A stretch of 64,000 bases of DNA from Deferrisoma camini S3R1 (GTDB taxonomy: Bacteria > Desulfobacterota > Deferrisomatia > Deferrisomatales > Deferrisomataceae), in assembly GCF_000526155.1 (NCBI RefSeq), contig NZ_JAFN01000001.1:3288264-3352263 (forward strand), read 5' to 3'. Position numbers and translations under genes: made by a program. Positions 7,588-16,010 of this stretch are shown one piece after another. Under the pieces are notes generated by a model. That model made no database searches, was not told the DNA's origin, and saw only the letters and a list, made by a program, of their open reading frames with translations. The stretch's first letter is position 1. Each line of letters opens with the position of its first letter.

Positions 7588-9276
7588 ATGCGGGTTTTTT
7601 CGTGGATCGGTGCCCTGCTCCTCGTCGTGGCTGCGGTGCCCGCCCAGGCGTACACCCACCACAAGGGCCCGGTGCGGTGGCAGGAGTACGCCCAGACGGC
7701 CTTCGAGCGGGCCCGGTCCGAGGGCAAGCCCGTGTTCATGGTGGTGAGCGCGGTGTGGTGCTTCAACTGCAAGATCTACGAGGAGACCTCGCTGGCCGAC
7801 CCGCGGGTGGCCCGGCTCCTGAACGAGAGCTACGTGCCCGTGTTCGTGGACTACGACCGGAGGCCCGACATCGCCCGCAGGTACCCCGGCCCGGGCATTC
7901 CCGTGACCGTGGTGTTTGCGCCCGACGGCACGCCGCTGGTGTCGGTTCCCGGGGTGATCCCGGCCGACCAGCTCCTGGCCAACCTGCGGCGCACCCTGGC
8001 CTACCTCGAGGAAGGGTACCGGCCCGAGACCCGGGCCCGGGAGGCCGAGCCCACCGGGCCTGCCGCCCCGCCAGCCCCCGAGGTGCTGGAGCGGTACCGG
8101 CAGGGCTTCGGCGACACCCTCTGGCGGGCCCGGGACCCGGCGTTCGGCGGGTTCGGCCTGGCCCAGAAGGAGCCCCGGGCCGAGGTGCTGCGCCGCCTGG
8201 TGGAGCGGTTTCGGGGGGGCGAGACCCGCTGGGACGAGTGGCTCCGGACCACCCTGGACCACGTGCTGGGTCGGGCCCAGAGGCCGGCCCGGCGCACCAG
8301 GCCGCCGTTCCAGCTGCTCTTGGAGCTTAGACGCCAGGACACCCGGCGGCTCGACGGGGTGGACGCCCTCCAGACCGACCACCTGCTGGCCGGCTTGCTG
8401 GACCCGGTGGAGGGCGGGTTCTTCCGGTACGCCACCCGGCGGGACTGGACCGTGCCCCACTTCGAGAAGATGCTCTTCGACAACGCGGCCCTGATCGACC
8501 TCTTGCTCGCAGCCCACCGGGCCTGGCCGGACCGGGGCTACCGGTCGCCGGCCGTGGCCACGGCCCGGTACGTGGGCCGGCGGCTGTTCGACCCAACGGA
8601 GGGCCGGTTCCTGGGAAGCCAGGTGGCCGACGAGGTGTACTACCACCTGACCGGGGAGGAGCGGTCCCGGGTGGCCCCGCCGGCCGTGGATCCCACCACC
8701 TACGCCGCGCCCAGCGCCCGCGCCGCGATCGCGCTCCTGAACGCGGCCCGGGCCGGGGGCGACCCCGGCCTCCGCCGCACCGCCCTGGCCGGCCTGGGCT
8801 TTCTGGTGGACCGAATGCTCGGGCCCAACGGGGTCTGGAGCTACTACGATCCCCGGGACGGCCGGGCCCGGCTGGACGGCCAGCTTCGGGACAACGCCTG
8901 GGTGGCCGCGGCCCTGGTGCGGGCCCTGGAGGAAGAGCCCGGCGGGCCCTACCGCAAGGCCCTGGACCGGGTGCTCGCGATCCTGGAGGAGCGCCTGTTC
9001 GACCCGGCCGAGGGCGGCTTCTTCGCCCGGCGCAGCACGAGCCAGGACCTGTACCGGGCCGACGAGCTGTTCTCGCCGGACAAGCCCTTCGAGGAGAACG
9101 CCCTGGCCGCCTGGGTGTTCCTGCGGGCCCACCGCATCACCCGGAACGACCGGCACCTGGAGCTCGCCCGGCTCACGGCCGGCCACCTGCTCCGGCGGGT
9201 CGAGGCGGGCCGGGCCGAGCCGGTGTCGCCCTACCTGGACCGGGTGGCGGCCCGGCTCCTGGGATCCGGCCGGTAA
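7588..9276 (+). CDS. Exported thioredoxin-domain (DUF255/YyaL-type) protein
   Basis: 562 residues. A signal peptide ends near AQA-Y (residue 21). Residues 30-140 form a DUF255/thioredoxin-like domain with a CxxC motif WCFNCK (C58, C61). The rest resembles the six-hairpin barrel of the YyaL/spermatogenesis-associated protein 20 family (PHFEKMLFDNAALIDLL, DNAWVAAALVRAL). Those proteins are normally cytosolic, so export is unusual. The next gene starts 6 bases after the stop and encodes a CcdA-type electron carrier, so the pair probably forms a periplasmic thiol-reducing system. The start ATG 7588 follows GGAGGCG. Confidence 0.8.
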   Translation: MRVFSWIGALLLVVAAVPAQAYTHHKGPVRWQEYAQTAFERARSEGKPVFMVVSAVWCFNCKIYEETSLADPRVARLLNESYVPVFVDYDRRPDIARRYPGPGIPVTVVFAPDGTPLVSVPGVIPADQLLANLRRTLAYLEEGYRPETRAREAEPTGPAAPPAPEVLERYRQGFGDTLWRARDPAFGGFGLAQKEPRAEVLRRLVERFRGGETRWDEWLRTTLDHVLGRAQRPARRTRPPFQLLLELRRQDTRRLDGVDALQTDHLLAGLLDPVEGGFFRYATRRDWTVPHFEKMLFDNAALIDLLLAAHRAWPDRGYRSPAVATARYVGRRLFDPTEGRFLGSQVADEVYYHLTGEERSRVAPPAVDPTTYAAPSARAAIALLNAARAGGDPGLRRTALAGLGFLVDRMLGPNGVWSYYDPRDGRARLDGQLRDNAWVAAALVRALEEEPGGPYRKALDRVLAILEERLFDPAEGGFFARRSTSQDLYRADELFSPDKPFEENALAAWVFLRAHRITRNDRHLELARLTAGHLLRRVEAGRAEPVSPYLDRVAARLLGSGR

Positions 9277-9282
9277 GGGGCC

Positions 9283-11025
9283 ATGGGCCGGCTGGCCGGT
9301 CTCGCGATCCTGCTCGTCCTGGCGGCAGGGCCGGCAGCCGGCCAGGAGGGCCGTGGCCTCGCCTGGGTCGCGGCCGGGAACGGGCCGGCCGGCCTGCTCA
9401 CCCGGCGATTCCCTCCCGACGCGTTCCGCCGGGCCGAGGCGGAGGTGCTTCGGCGGTGGGCCGGAGCGCCCGAGGTGGTGGCCTATGCCCTCCTCCACGG
9501 CCCGGACCGCTCGGAGCGGGCGCTCCGGGCCTGGGCGGCCCGGCTCGATGCTCCCCAGGCCCCCCGGAATCTGAGAGGGCACGGCCTGCGGGCCCTGGCG
9601 CTGGCCGCGGCGGCCCGGGCGCTGGAGGATCCCTCCCTCCGGGAGCGCGCGGCCATCGAGGCCCGGGAGGCGGCCCGGCTGTGGGAGGTGGATCTCGCCG
9701 CAGGCCGGATCACCGCGATCCGGGCAGCCTGGACCGCCCGGGCCCTCACGGCCGCGGGGCTTCACGGCCGGGCTCGGGAGGTGCTCGGGCTCGCCCGGCG
9801 ATACCTGGTGGGCCCGGAGGGCGCGTTCGACCGTTACGACCCGGCCGCCGGGAACGGCCAGGGCGACGGCGGGCTCGAAGCGAATGCGTTCCTGGGCCTG
9901 GCGTTCCTGGAGGCGGCCGAGGCCGCGGACGATCCCGGGCTGGCCCGGGCCGGCCAGGAGCTCGGCCGGTTCGTGTGGTCCCGGCTCCGGGACCCCAAGC
10001 TGGGGGGATTCTTCGCCAGAAACGTGGCCCTTCCCGCGCCGGGCGAGCCTCCCTTCGTGGCCGAGAAACCCTTGGGGCCCAACGCCGCGGCCGCCCTCCT
10101 CATGGTGGCCGCCGGCCGCTGGAGCGGGCAACAGCGCTACCTGGAGGCCGCGGCCCGGGCGGTGACAGCCCTCAAGGGCCGGATCACCGAGGGGCCGGAG
10201 GGGGCGGACCTTCTGGCTGCGTACCGGGAGCTCGTCGGCCCCCGCCCCGGCCGGGCCCGGCCTGCGTTCCTGCCCCTGCTGGTGCTCTCGTTCCTGGCCG
10301 GGGTGCTGGGGTTCCTGTCGCCCTGCTCGCTACCGGTGCTGCCCGCCTACTTCGCCTTTGCGGCCGGCAGCACCCGGCGGACGGTGCTGGGCCGGACCGT
10401 GGCGTTCTTCCTAGGGCTCGCCCTCAGCTTCTCGGCCATGGGCGCCTCGGCCGGCCTCGTGGGCGCGGCCCTCCGGGGACCCATGCCCTGGATCCAGCGC
10501 GCGGCCGGGGCCCTCATCGCGGCCTTCGGGGTGGCCTCGTTCCTGGGCAAGGGGTTTGAAGGCCTTCGGCTCCGGGGCCGTCCGGCCACGGGCCATGGGG
10601 GCGCGTTCTGGTTCGGGCTCGCGTTCTCCGTGGGCTGGACCGCGTGCGTGGGCCCGATCCTGGCAGGGGTGCTGGTGCTCGCGTCCACCCGCGAAGGGGC
10701 CCTGGCCGGGGGAGCGCTGCTTTTCGCGTTTGCCCTGGGCCTGGGGCTGCCCCTGATGGGGGTCTCGGCGGCCCTGGGGCGCCTGGACCGGCGGGGGAGG
10801 GTATGGCGCCTGCTTCGCGGCCGGGCCTGGGAGGTGCGCGTGGGCCGCAGGACCCTGTACCTCCACACCGCGGGCATGGTGTCGGGCGTGCTCCTGCTGG
10901 CCCTGGGCCTTCTCGTGGCCACCGGCCAGCTCGCCGTGCTCAACCGGCTCGTGCCGGCCGGGGCTGCGGCCTGGGTGGCCGGTTTGGAGGAACGGCTGCT
11001 GGGATGGCTCGGCAGCACCCCGTGA
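9283..11025 (+). CDS. Exported barrel domain fused to CcdA/DsbD-type membrane domain
   Basis: 580 residues. Signal peptide (about 1-20), a periplasmic region to about 325 resembling the barrel half of YyaL proteins (NAFLGLAFLEAAE, GGFFARN), then six or more membrane helices of the CcdA/DsbD type. The two redox cysteines of that family are present: SPCSLPVLPAY (C348) and GWTACVGPIL (C455). CcdA carries electrons from cytoplasmic thioredoxin to periplasmic thiols, for cytochrome c maturation or disulfide reduction. Together with the preceding thioredoxin protein it looks like a DsbD system divided and recombined across two genes. Given the many c-type cytochromes here, a role in haem attachment is plausible. 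Confidence 0.8.
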   Translation: MGRLAGLAILLVLAAGPAAGQEGRGLAWVAAGNGPAGLLTRRFPPDAFRRAEAEVLRRWAGAPEVVAYALLHGPDRSERALRAWAARLDAPQAPRNLRGHGLRALALAAAARALEDPSLRERAAIEAREAARLWEVDLAAGRITAIRAAWTARALTAAGLHGRAREVLGLARRYLVGPEGAFDRYDPAAGNGQGDGGLEANAFLGLAFLEAAEAADDPGLARAGQELGRFVWSRLRDPKLGGFFARNVALPAPGEPPFVAEKPLGPNAAAALLMVAAGRWSGQQRYLEAAARAVTALKGRITEGPEGADLLAAYRELVGPRPGRARPAFLPLLVLSFLAGVLGFLSPCSLPVLPAYFAFAAGSTRRTVLGRTVAFFLGLALSFSAMGASAGLVGAALRGPMPWIQRAAGALIAAFGVASFLGKGFEGLRLRGRPATGHGGAFWFGLAFSVGWTACVGPILAGVLVLASTREGALAGGALLFAFALGLGLPLMGVSAALGRLDRRGRVWRLLRGRAWEVRVGRRTLYLHTAGMVSGVLLLALGLLVATGQLAVLNRLVPAGAAAWVAGLEERLLGWLGSTP

Positions 11026-11094
11026 CCTCCGCCCCTGCCGGGGAGGACGGGATGGTCCGGGGCAGCGCATCACCCCTCTCCCCCCCGAGTCCTC

Positions 11095-11125
11095 TCTGTT
11101 CGGACGGAACCCGGTATCAACCGGG
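11095..11125. repeat. TGATACC/TTCxGTxC-type repeat with hairpin, convergent gene end
   Basis: Lies in the 110 bases between two convergent genes. CCCGGT-ATCA-ACCGGG (11110-11125) makes a 6-bp stem. Read on the minus strand the segment TGATACCGGGTTCCGTCCGAAC resembles the repeat at 44230-44268 and the ends of the 1879-2098 element. It may serve as a transcription end for both genes, though there is no clear T-tract. Confidence 0.45.
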
Positions 11126-11135
11126 GCAAAAAGAC

Positions 11136-13121
11136 CTACATCGCCGAGGTTCGCATCTCCATGGGCTGCTTCAGCAGCCACAGGCTGAACACGCTGAAGG
11201 CGATCATGCCGACCAGGATGGGGATCTGGCCCCGCCGGGCCCGGGCCGGGTCCGGGAACAACCCCCGGCTGATCTTCTGGGCGGCCCACAGGCTGTACAC
11301 GTGCCCCACCCCCACCAGGACCACCTGGAGGAGCCACAGCACGTCCAGGGAGACCAGCGGGGGCACCTTCCACGCGGCCGTGCCCAGAAGGTTCCAGCCC
11401 CGGCCCAGGGGGTCGCTGAGCAAGCGCACCACCTTGGGTCCCTCCATGAGCAGGTGCTCCAGGTTGTGGGACAGGTGGTAGAAAAGGGCGATGGGCAGCA
11501 CGCAGTAGGCGTACCGCACGAAGTAGCTGCCGTAGGAGACCGGGTTCGGGTCGCCCCGGGTGGCGATCCGATGGGACCAGGCCACGAGCACGGCGTACAC
11601 GAGCACCGGCAGCCCCATGATCAGGGCCATGCCCGCAGTGAACGCCCCCATCTCGCCCATGCCCGCCCCGGCCTGGAGCCACTCCAGAAGCTGGGGCCAC
11701 GCCGGGGTCATGGTCAAGCCGTGGAACCCGGTGATGGCGAGCATCAGCAGGGCCAGGTACGCCTCGTCCACCGCGGGTTTGCCGAGGGCGGCGAGATCCG
11801 CGCCCCAGGGCCTCAGGTTCACGGTCATGTTGTCGTGGGGGCAGGCCTGGATGCACTCGGTGCACTGGATGCAGTAGGTGTTCACGGACATCCGGGCCGG
11901 GTTCTCGAAGGTGGGGCAGGGGTAGGCCGCGGCGCTGCCCCGGACGCACTCCTTGCTCGCGCACGAACGGCAGACCTTCCGGTCGCGGGCCCGGATCTCC
12001 ACTCCGGCGAACAGGGCGTACAGCCCGCTCACCCGGCCCACCAGGCACCCGTACCGGCAAAAGCTTTTGCGCTCGAACAGGAACACGGCCACGATGGTCA
12101 TCACCAGCATCCCGAGGCCCAGGTAGGCCGTGGCCCGGGGGCTCAGGGTCACCCCGAACCCCAGCTCGATCCAGGTGAGCCCCACGAACAGGGCGGTGGC
12201 GAGCCAGATGTTCCGCAGCCTCCGGGGCCAGGGCAGGCCCAGGCCCAGGCCCTGGTCGGTCTTCCTCCACAGCCGCAGCCGCTCCATCCAGGTGGCGATG
12301 GCGTCCCAGGGGCACACGTAGCACCAGGCCTTGCCCGCGAACAGGAGCACGATCACCAGCCCGCACCACCAGATCGTCCAGGTGAGCAGCGGCGCGATGT
12401 TCAGCCCCGGCGTCTGGTCGCCGAACAGACCGGCCACCAGGATCAGCGCGAACGCGGCCACGAACGCGAGCTGGCAGGCCGCCCGGAAGGCCCGGGACCG
12501 CACGGCCCGGCGGATCACGCCGAACCGCAGCAGGTCCACCCGATCGGGGTGGTCTGACGAGGGGCCGGGGGGGGTGGGGCGTCGCGGCCGGGCCGGCCGG
12601 CCCTCGAAGCACACGAACGAGACCAGGAGCACCGCCGCGATGGACACGTAGTACATCCACTGGGGGATGCCCCACATGGTGTGCATGAAGTACCGGGCCG
12701 GATCGAGCTGGAACGCCTGGCGGTGCTCGGCCGAGCACAGGTAGTAGGTCTTGCCCAGGTACGTGGAGGGAAGGGCCGTGGAGGGATCCACCGCCGCCTC
12801 GCACACCATGCACCGCTCGCGCACGTACCGCTCGGGGTCTGCACGGAAGAGCTTCCTGCACCGCTCGGTGCAGAAGTGGAACGTGGTGCCTTCGAAGGTC
12901 TCGGCGTAACCCCAGCCGGGGTTTACCTGCATGCGGCACACCGGGTCGGTGACCGCGCCGGCCATCCCCCCTTGCATCCCCCCATGGCCCTCCATGCCCT
13001 CCATGCCCTCCATGGAGCGCATGGCCATGGCCGGCTTCATGGCGCTCCAGTTGGACCAGGCCACCAGAAGGACCATGGCCCCGAAGAAGAGGTACGGAAA
13101 CGCAACGCCCAGCCGCCTCAT
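11136..13121 (-). CDS. YHS-YHS-NapH/NosR-like iron-sulfur membrane protein
   Basis: 661 residues. An N-terminal membrane helix is followed by a Met/Gly-rich linker and two YHS-type metal-binding domains (DPVCRMQV with FHFCTERC near residues 60-100; CMVCEAAVD with YYLCSAEH at 105-145). Then come several membrane helices, CP motifs WCYVCPWD and FCRYGCLVG typical of NapH/NosR, cysteine clusters CRSCASKEC and CIQCTECIQACPHD, and a C-terminal membrane half. NapH/NosR-type proteins pass electrons from quinol to periplasmic reductases. The YHS domains suggest metal (copper or haem-metal) binding as well. The start overlaps the previous stop as ATGA. Confidence 0.8.
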   Translation of the reverse strand: MRRLGVAFPYLFFGAMVLLVAWSNWSAMKPAMAMRSMEGMEGMEGHGGMQGGMAGAVTDPVCRMQVNPGWGYAETFEGTTFHFCTERCRKLFRADPERYVRERCMVCEAAVDPSTALPSTYLGKTYYLCSAEHRQAFQLDPARYFMHTMWGIPQWMYYVSIAAVLLVSFVCFEGRPARPRRPTPPGPSSDHPDRVDLLRFGVIRRAVRSRAFRAACQLAFVAAFALILVAGLFGDQTPGLNIAPLLTWTIWWCGLVIVLLFAGKAWCYVCPWDAIATWMERLRLWRKTDQGLGLGLPWPRRLRNIWLATALFVGLTWIELGFGVTLSPRATAYLGLGMLVMTIVAVFLFERKSFCRYGCLVGRVSGLYALFAGVEIRARDRKVCRSCASKECVRGSAAAYPCPTFENPARMSVNTYCIQCTECIQACPHDNMTVNLRPWGADLAALGKPAVDEAYLALLMLAITGFHGLTMTPAWPQLLEWLQAGAGMGEMGAFTAGMALIMGLPVLVYAVLVAWSHRIATRGDPNPVSYGSYFVRYAYCVLPIALFYHLSHNLEHLLMEGPKVVRLLSDPLGRGWNLLGTAAWKVPPLVSLDVLWLLQVVLVGVGHVYSLWAAQKISRGLFPDPARARRGQIPILVGMIAFSVFSLWLLKQPMEMRTSAM

Positions 13122-14653
13122 GCCCCCGCCTCCTGGGCCTGGCGCCGACGGCGCTTGATCCGCACCGCCCGCACCCCGATCAGGAACACCGCCAGCCCCC
13201 CTCCCACCGCGGCCAAAACCGATGCGGCGGACGACGGATCCCCCACCACCATCCGAAACGGGATCACCTCGGACCGGCCCTCCACCTCCATGGCAAGCTC
13301 CACCACGTACTCCCCCTCCCTGTCGAAGGTGACGGTGAGCTTGTGCACCCGGTCGAACGGCTCGATCCGGATGGGCGGCTGGAGCTCCCGGTTGCGGCCG
13401 AAGGTGAAGGTCTGGAGCACCCGTACCGTGACGGGCTGGCCGTAGGGTTCGCCGGTGGCGCGGTTCTTGATGTAGAAGGCCAGGTTGGCCGGCTCGCCGG
13501 GCGGGGGCTTGCCCGGGTAGCTGGTGAGCAGGACGTCGTAGGGGCCGGCGCTCGCCGGGTACTCCAGGGTGGGCACCTGGGGGTAGTTCTCCTTATACGA
13601 GTAATGGGGCAGCCCCAGGATATGGTGGGCCCGGGCCGGGGTCGGCGCCAAAACCGCCAGGGCGAGGGCTCCCCAGAACAGCGCCGCGGCCAGAGACCCG
13701 GCTCGTCCGGGCCCGTCGGACGACCGCATCCGTTGGATGCCCACCCGATAGGCCAGCGCGTCCTCCGGGCACGCCCGCACGCACCGGCCGCAGTTGTCGC
13801 ACTCCATCCCCGAGCTCTCGGTCACGGGGTTCAGGCCCTGCTCGCACACCGGCTCGCACCTGCGGCAGTGGGTACACCGGTGCGGTTCGAGCCGCACGCG
13901 CACCGGCCGGCCCCGTCCCAGAACTCCCAGCAGTGCCCCCCCGGGGCACAGGCTCCGGCAGAACCACCGGGGCGACACGAACACCTCAAAGGCCAGGATC
14001 AGCCCCAGCACCACGAGCATGCCGGTCAGCGCCGTGCCGAACACCCAGGCGTGCACGAGCCGGCTCACCACGGCAGGCGGGTAGATCAGGGCGAACAGGG
14101 GCCGGGCCGTGATCGCGGCCACCACCAGCCCCACCGCCAGAAAGAGGTACTTGTTTCGGTACGAGAACCGGACCTCTGCCGGCGGGAGCTCCACCCAACG
14201 TAGGAGCCTCCGAAGCTTTCCGCCCGCCTCGAACAGCAGGTACCCGGGGCAGACCCAGCTGCAGAACACCCGGCCCAGCAGAAGGGCAAGGAGCACCGGC
14301 ACGGCCGCTGCCAGGAGCAGCGGGGGGTGCAACACCTTGGAGGTGGCGATCACCTCGAGGGCGGCCAGGGGGTCGGTCACGTCCCAGCCAGCGAGCCGCA
14401 TGGACCACAGGCTTCCCTTGAACCCATCCAGGAACGCCCGGGGATCGTCCAGGCCGGAGACCAGCCGGTCCACGACCCGGAGCCCCGAGCCCACCGGGCC
14501 CTCCACCGCCCGCATCTCGTCCAGGGCCCGGGCCGCCCGGTAGTGGGCGTACAGGCTGGCCAGGGCAAGGCCCACCACCAGGCACACCGTGCCGATCTGG
14601 ACCAGGCGCCGGAGCGCCTGGATCCACCCGTGTCGTCTCTGTCGGGCTGTCAC
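13118..14653 (-). CDS. NapH-like polyferredoxin with C-terminal periplasmic domain
   Basis: 511 residues. Four to five membrane helices carry the paired CP motifs FCSWVCPGYLLFEAGG and FCRSLCPGGALLG, then two 4Fe-4S motifs CTHCRRCEPVC and CDNCGRCVRACPEDA. After another helix (about 325-345) a domain of some 130 residues with beta character (PYDVLLTSYPGKPPPGEPA) precedes a last anchor helix. The NapH core would oxidise quinol and feed NapG-like ferredoxins. The extra C-terminal domain resembles FixG/CopC-like immunoglobulin folds but I cannot name it firmly. Confidence 0.82.
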   Translation of the reverse strand: MTARQRRHGWIQALRRLVQIGTVCLVVGLALASLYAHYRAARALDEMRAVEGPVGSGLRVVDRLVSGLDDPRAFLDGFKGSLWSMRLAGWDVTDPLAALEVIATSKVLHPPLLLAAAVPVLLALLLGRVFCSWVCPGYLLFEAGGKLRRLLRWVELPPAEVRFSYRNKYLFLAVGLVVAAITARPLFALIYPPAVVSRLVHAWVFGTALTGMLVVLGLILAFEVFVSPRWFCRSLCPGGALLGVLGRGRPVRVRLEPHRCTHCRRCEPVCEQGLNPVTESSGMECDNCGRCVRACPEDALAYRVGIQRMRSSDGPGRAGSLAAALFWGALALAVLAPTPARAHHILGLPHYSYKENYPQVPTLEYPASAGPYDVLLTSYPGKPPPGEPANLAFYIKNRATGEPYGQPVTVRVLQTFTFGRNRELQPPIRIEPFDRVHKLTVTFDREGEYVVELAMEVEGRSEVIPFRMVVGDPSSAASVLAAVGGGLAVFLIGVRAVRIKRRRRQAQEAGA

Positions 14654-14660
14654 GGCTCCC

Positions 14661-15389
14661 TCACACCATTCCCCGGGTGGCGACCACCCGGATGGCCGGC
14701 CGTCCCCGGGTGACCACCCGGCAGATCTCCTCGCACATGCCGCATCCCACGCACTCCTTCTTCACCAGGATCGGCGCCAGGAACGCCCCCGGCTCCAGCC
14801 GGATGGCCCGCTCCCGGAGAGGGCAGAACATGTAGCACTCGCCGCACGGCCCCCGCCGCTCCGCCATGGCCGTGGCCTCGGTGGGCTCCCGGCCCAGGGC
14901 CATGAGCATGGCCTGCTCGTCCCGGATGCGCTTGGCCTTGTACGAGAGGCACAGGTCCTCGCGCAGCTCGGCCGACGCCATGCGCACCCGGCCGCGCTCC
15001 CTGGGCTCCAGGGGACGGAGCACGTGGGTGGGGCAGACCTGGGTGCACCGCATGCACAGGGTGCAGCCCTTCACCGCCGGGTCGATGTGCGGGGTGTGAA
15101 AGAGCGCACCGTCGCCCGCGGTGAAGAACCGGATCGCGCCCACGTCGCAGGCGTCCTGACACCGGTAGCATCGGATGCAGCCCGCCAGAAAGGCCGGCTC
15201 CCCCACGGCGCCCGGCGGCCGGACGAGCCGGCGGCCCGGGTCCTTTCGCGCCACCGGAAGCGCCGACGCCGCTCCGCGGGGTTTTCGGAGCAGCATCTGG
15301 GCTGCCACGGCCGCCGCACCGAATGCAGCGGCTCCGGCCCCGAGGCGCAGCATCGTTCGGAGGGCGCCCCGACGTCCCCTGCGGATCAC
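14661..15389 (-). CDS. NapG-like periplasmic 4Fe-4S ferredoxin
   Basis: About 242 residues from GTG 15389, which overlaps the preceding stop as GTGA; the frame remains open upstream but that part is a shadow. RRGRRGALRTMLRLGAGAAAFG is a plausible Tat-type export signal. Four cysteine clusters follow: CIRCYRCQDAC, CTLCMRCTQVCP, CGECYMFCP and CVGCGMCEEIC. NapG proteins ferry electrons from NapH to NapA-type reductases. A second NapG-like gene lies directly upstream. Confidence 0.83.
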   Translation of the reverse strand: MIRRGRRGALRTMLRLGAGAAAFGAAAVAAQMLLRKPRGAASALPVARKDPGRRLVRPPGAVGEPAFLAGCIRCYRCQDACDVGAIRFFTAGDGALFHTPHIDPAVKGCTLCMRCTQVCPTHVLRPLEPRERGRVRMASAELREDLCLSYKAKRIRDEQAMLMALGREPTEATAMAERRGPCGECYMFCPLRERAIRLEPGAFLAPILVKKECVGCGMCEEICRVVTRGRPAIRVVATRGMV

Positions 15390-15991
15390 GCCGCCCTCGG
15401 CCGCACCCGGATCGCCTGGGGGTACCGGATGCAGGCTCGCTCGCACGCGCCGCAGCCCACGCAGCCCTCGGCCTTCACTTCGGGCCGCTCCCACAGCCCC
15501 AGGGTCATGGCCCTGCCCGGAAACGGGCAGGCCCGGTAGCAGGCGCCGCAGGTCCAGCTGTTGTAGGAGTAGCACAGGCCCTTGTCGAGTACGGCCTTAC
15601 CCATGGCCACCTTTTGTTGGATCTCCTCGGGGTCCTTGCGCACGGGCTGGAGCGCCCCGCTGGGGCACGCCTCGGTGCACCGCAGGTACTGGCCTTTGAC
15701 CCGGTTGCACAACATGCAGGCCTGGCGGCGGGGCTGGATCGCAGGGGTTCCCTCCATGCCGCCGCCGGCCGAAACGCCCAGGGCCACGATGGCCCGGTTG
15801 GGGCAGGCGTCCGCGCACCGCTGACACCGGATGCACCGGGCCAGGAACTCCGCCTCGAGCAGCGCCCCGGGGGGCCTCACCCAGGCGGCCCGGGCCGCCC
15901 GGGGCGAGCCGGGCCGCAGGGACAACCAGGTTACGCCCACGCCCGGCACCAGCACCGACAGGGCGTTCTTGAGGAACTGCCTGCGCTCCAT
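15386..15991 (-). CDS. NapG-like 4Fe-4S ferredoxin with Tat-like signal
   Basis: 201 residues beginning ERRQFLKNALSVLVPG, a Tat-like signal. Four cysteine groups: CIRCQRCADACP, CMLCNRVKGQYLRCTEACP, CGACYRACP and CVGCGACERAC. It starts 19 bases after the stop of the NapA-like gene and overlaps the next gene by GTGA. Having two NapG-type ferredoxins in one operon is not the standard nap layout. One may serve the NapA-like enzyme and the other a second acceptor. Confidence 0.83.
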   Translation of the reverse strand: MERRQFLKNALSVLVPGVGVTWLSLRPGSPRAARAAWVRPPGALLEAEFLARCIRCQRCADACPNRAIVALGVSAGGGMEGTPAIQPRRQACMLCNRVKGQYLRCTEACPSGALQPVRKDPEEIQQKVAMGKAVLDKGLCYSYNSWTCGACYRACPFPGRAMTLGLWERPEVKAEGCVGCGACERACIRYPQAIRVRPRAA

Positions 15992-16010
15992 CCGAGACCG
16001 CTTTCCGGGC

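Noticed and set aside
6760-10131. A 1123-codon minus-strand open frame
   Set aside because: Antisense to the thioredoxin-domain and CcdA-fusion genes and running into MobAB; low-complexity translation without family motifs.
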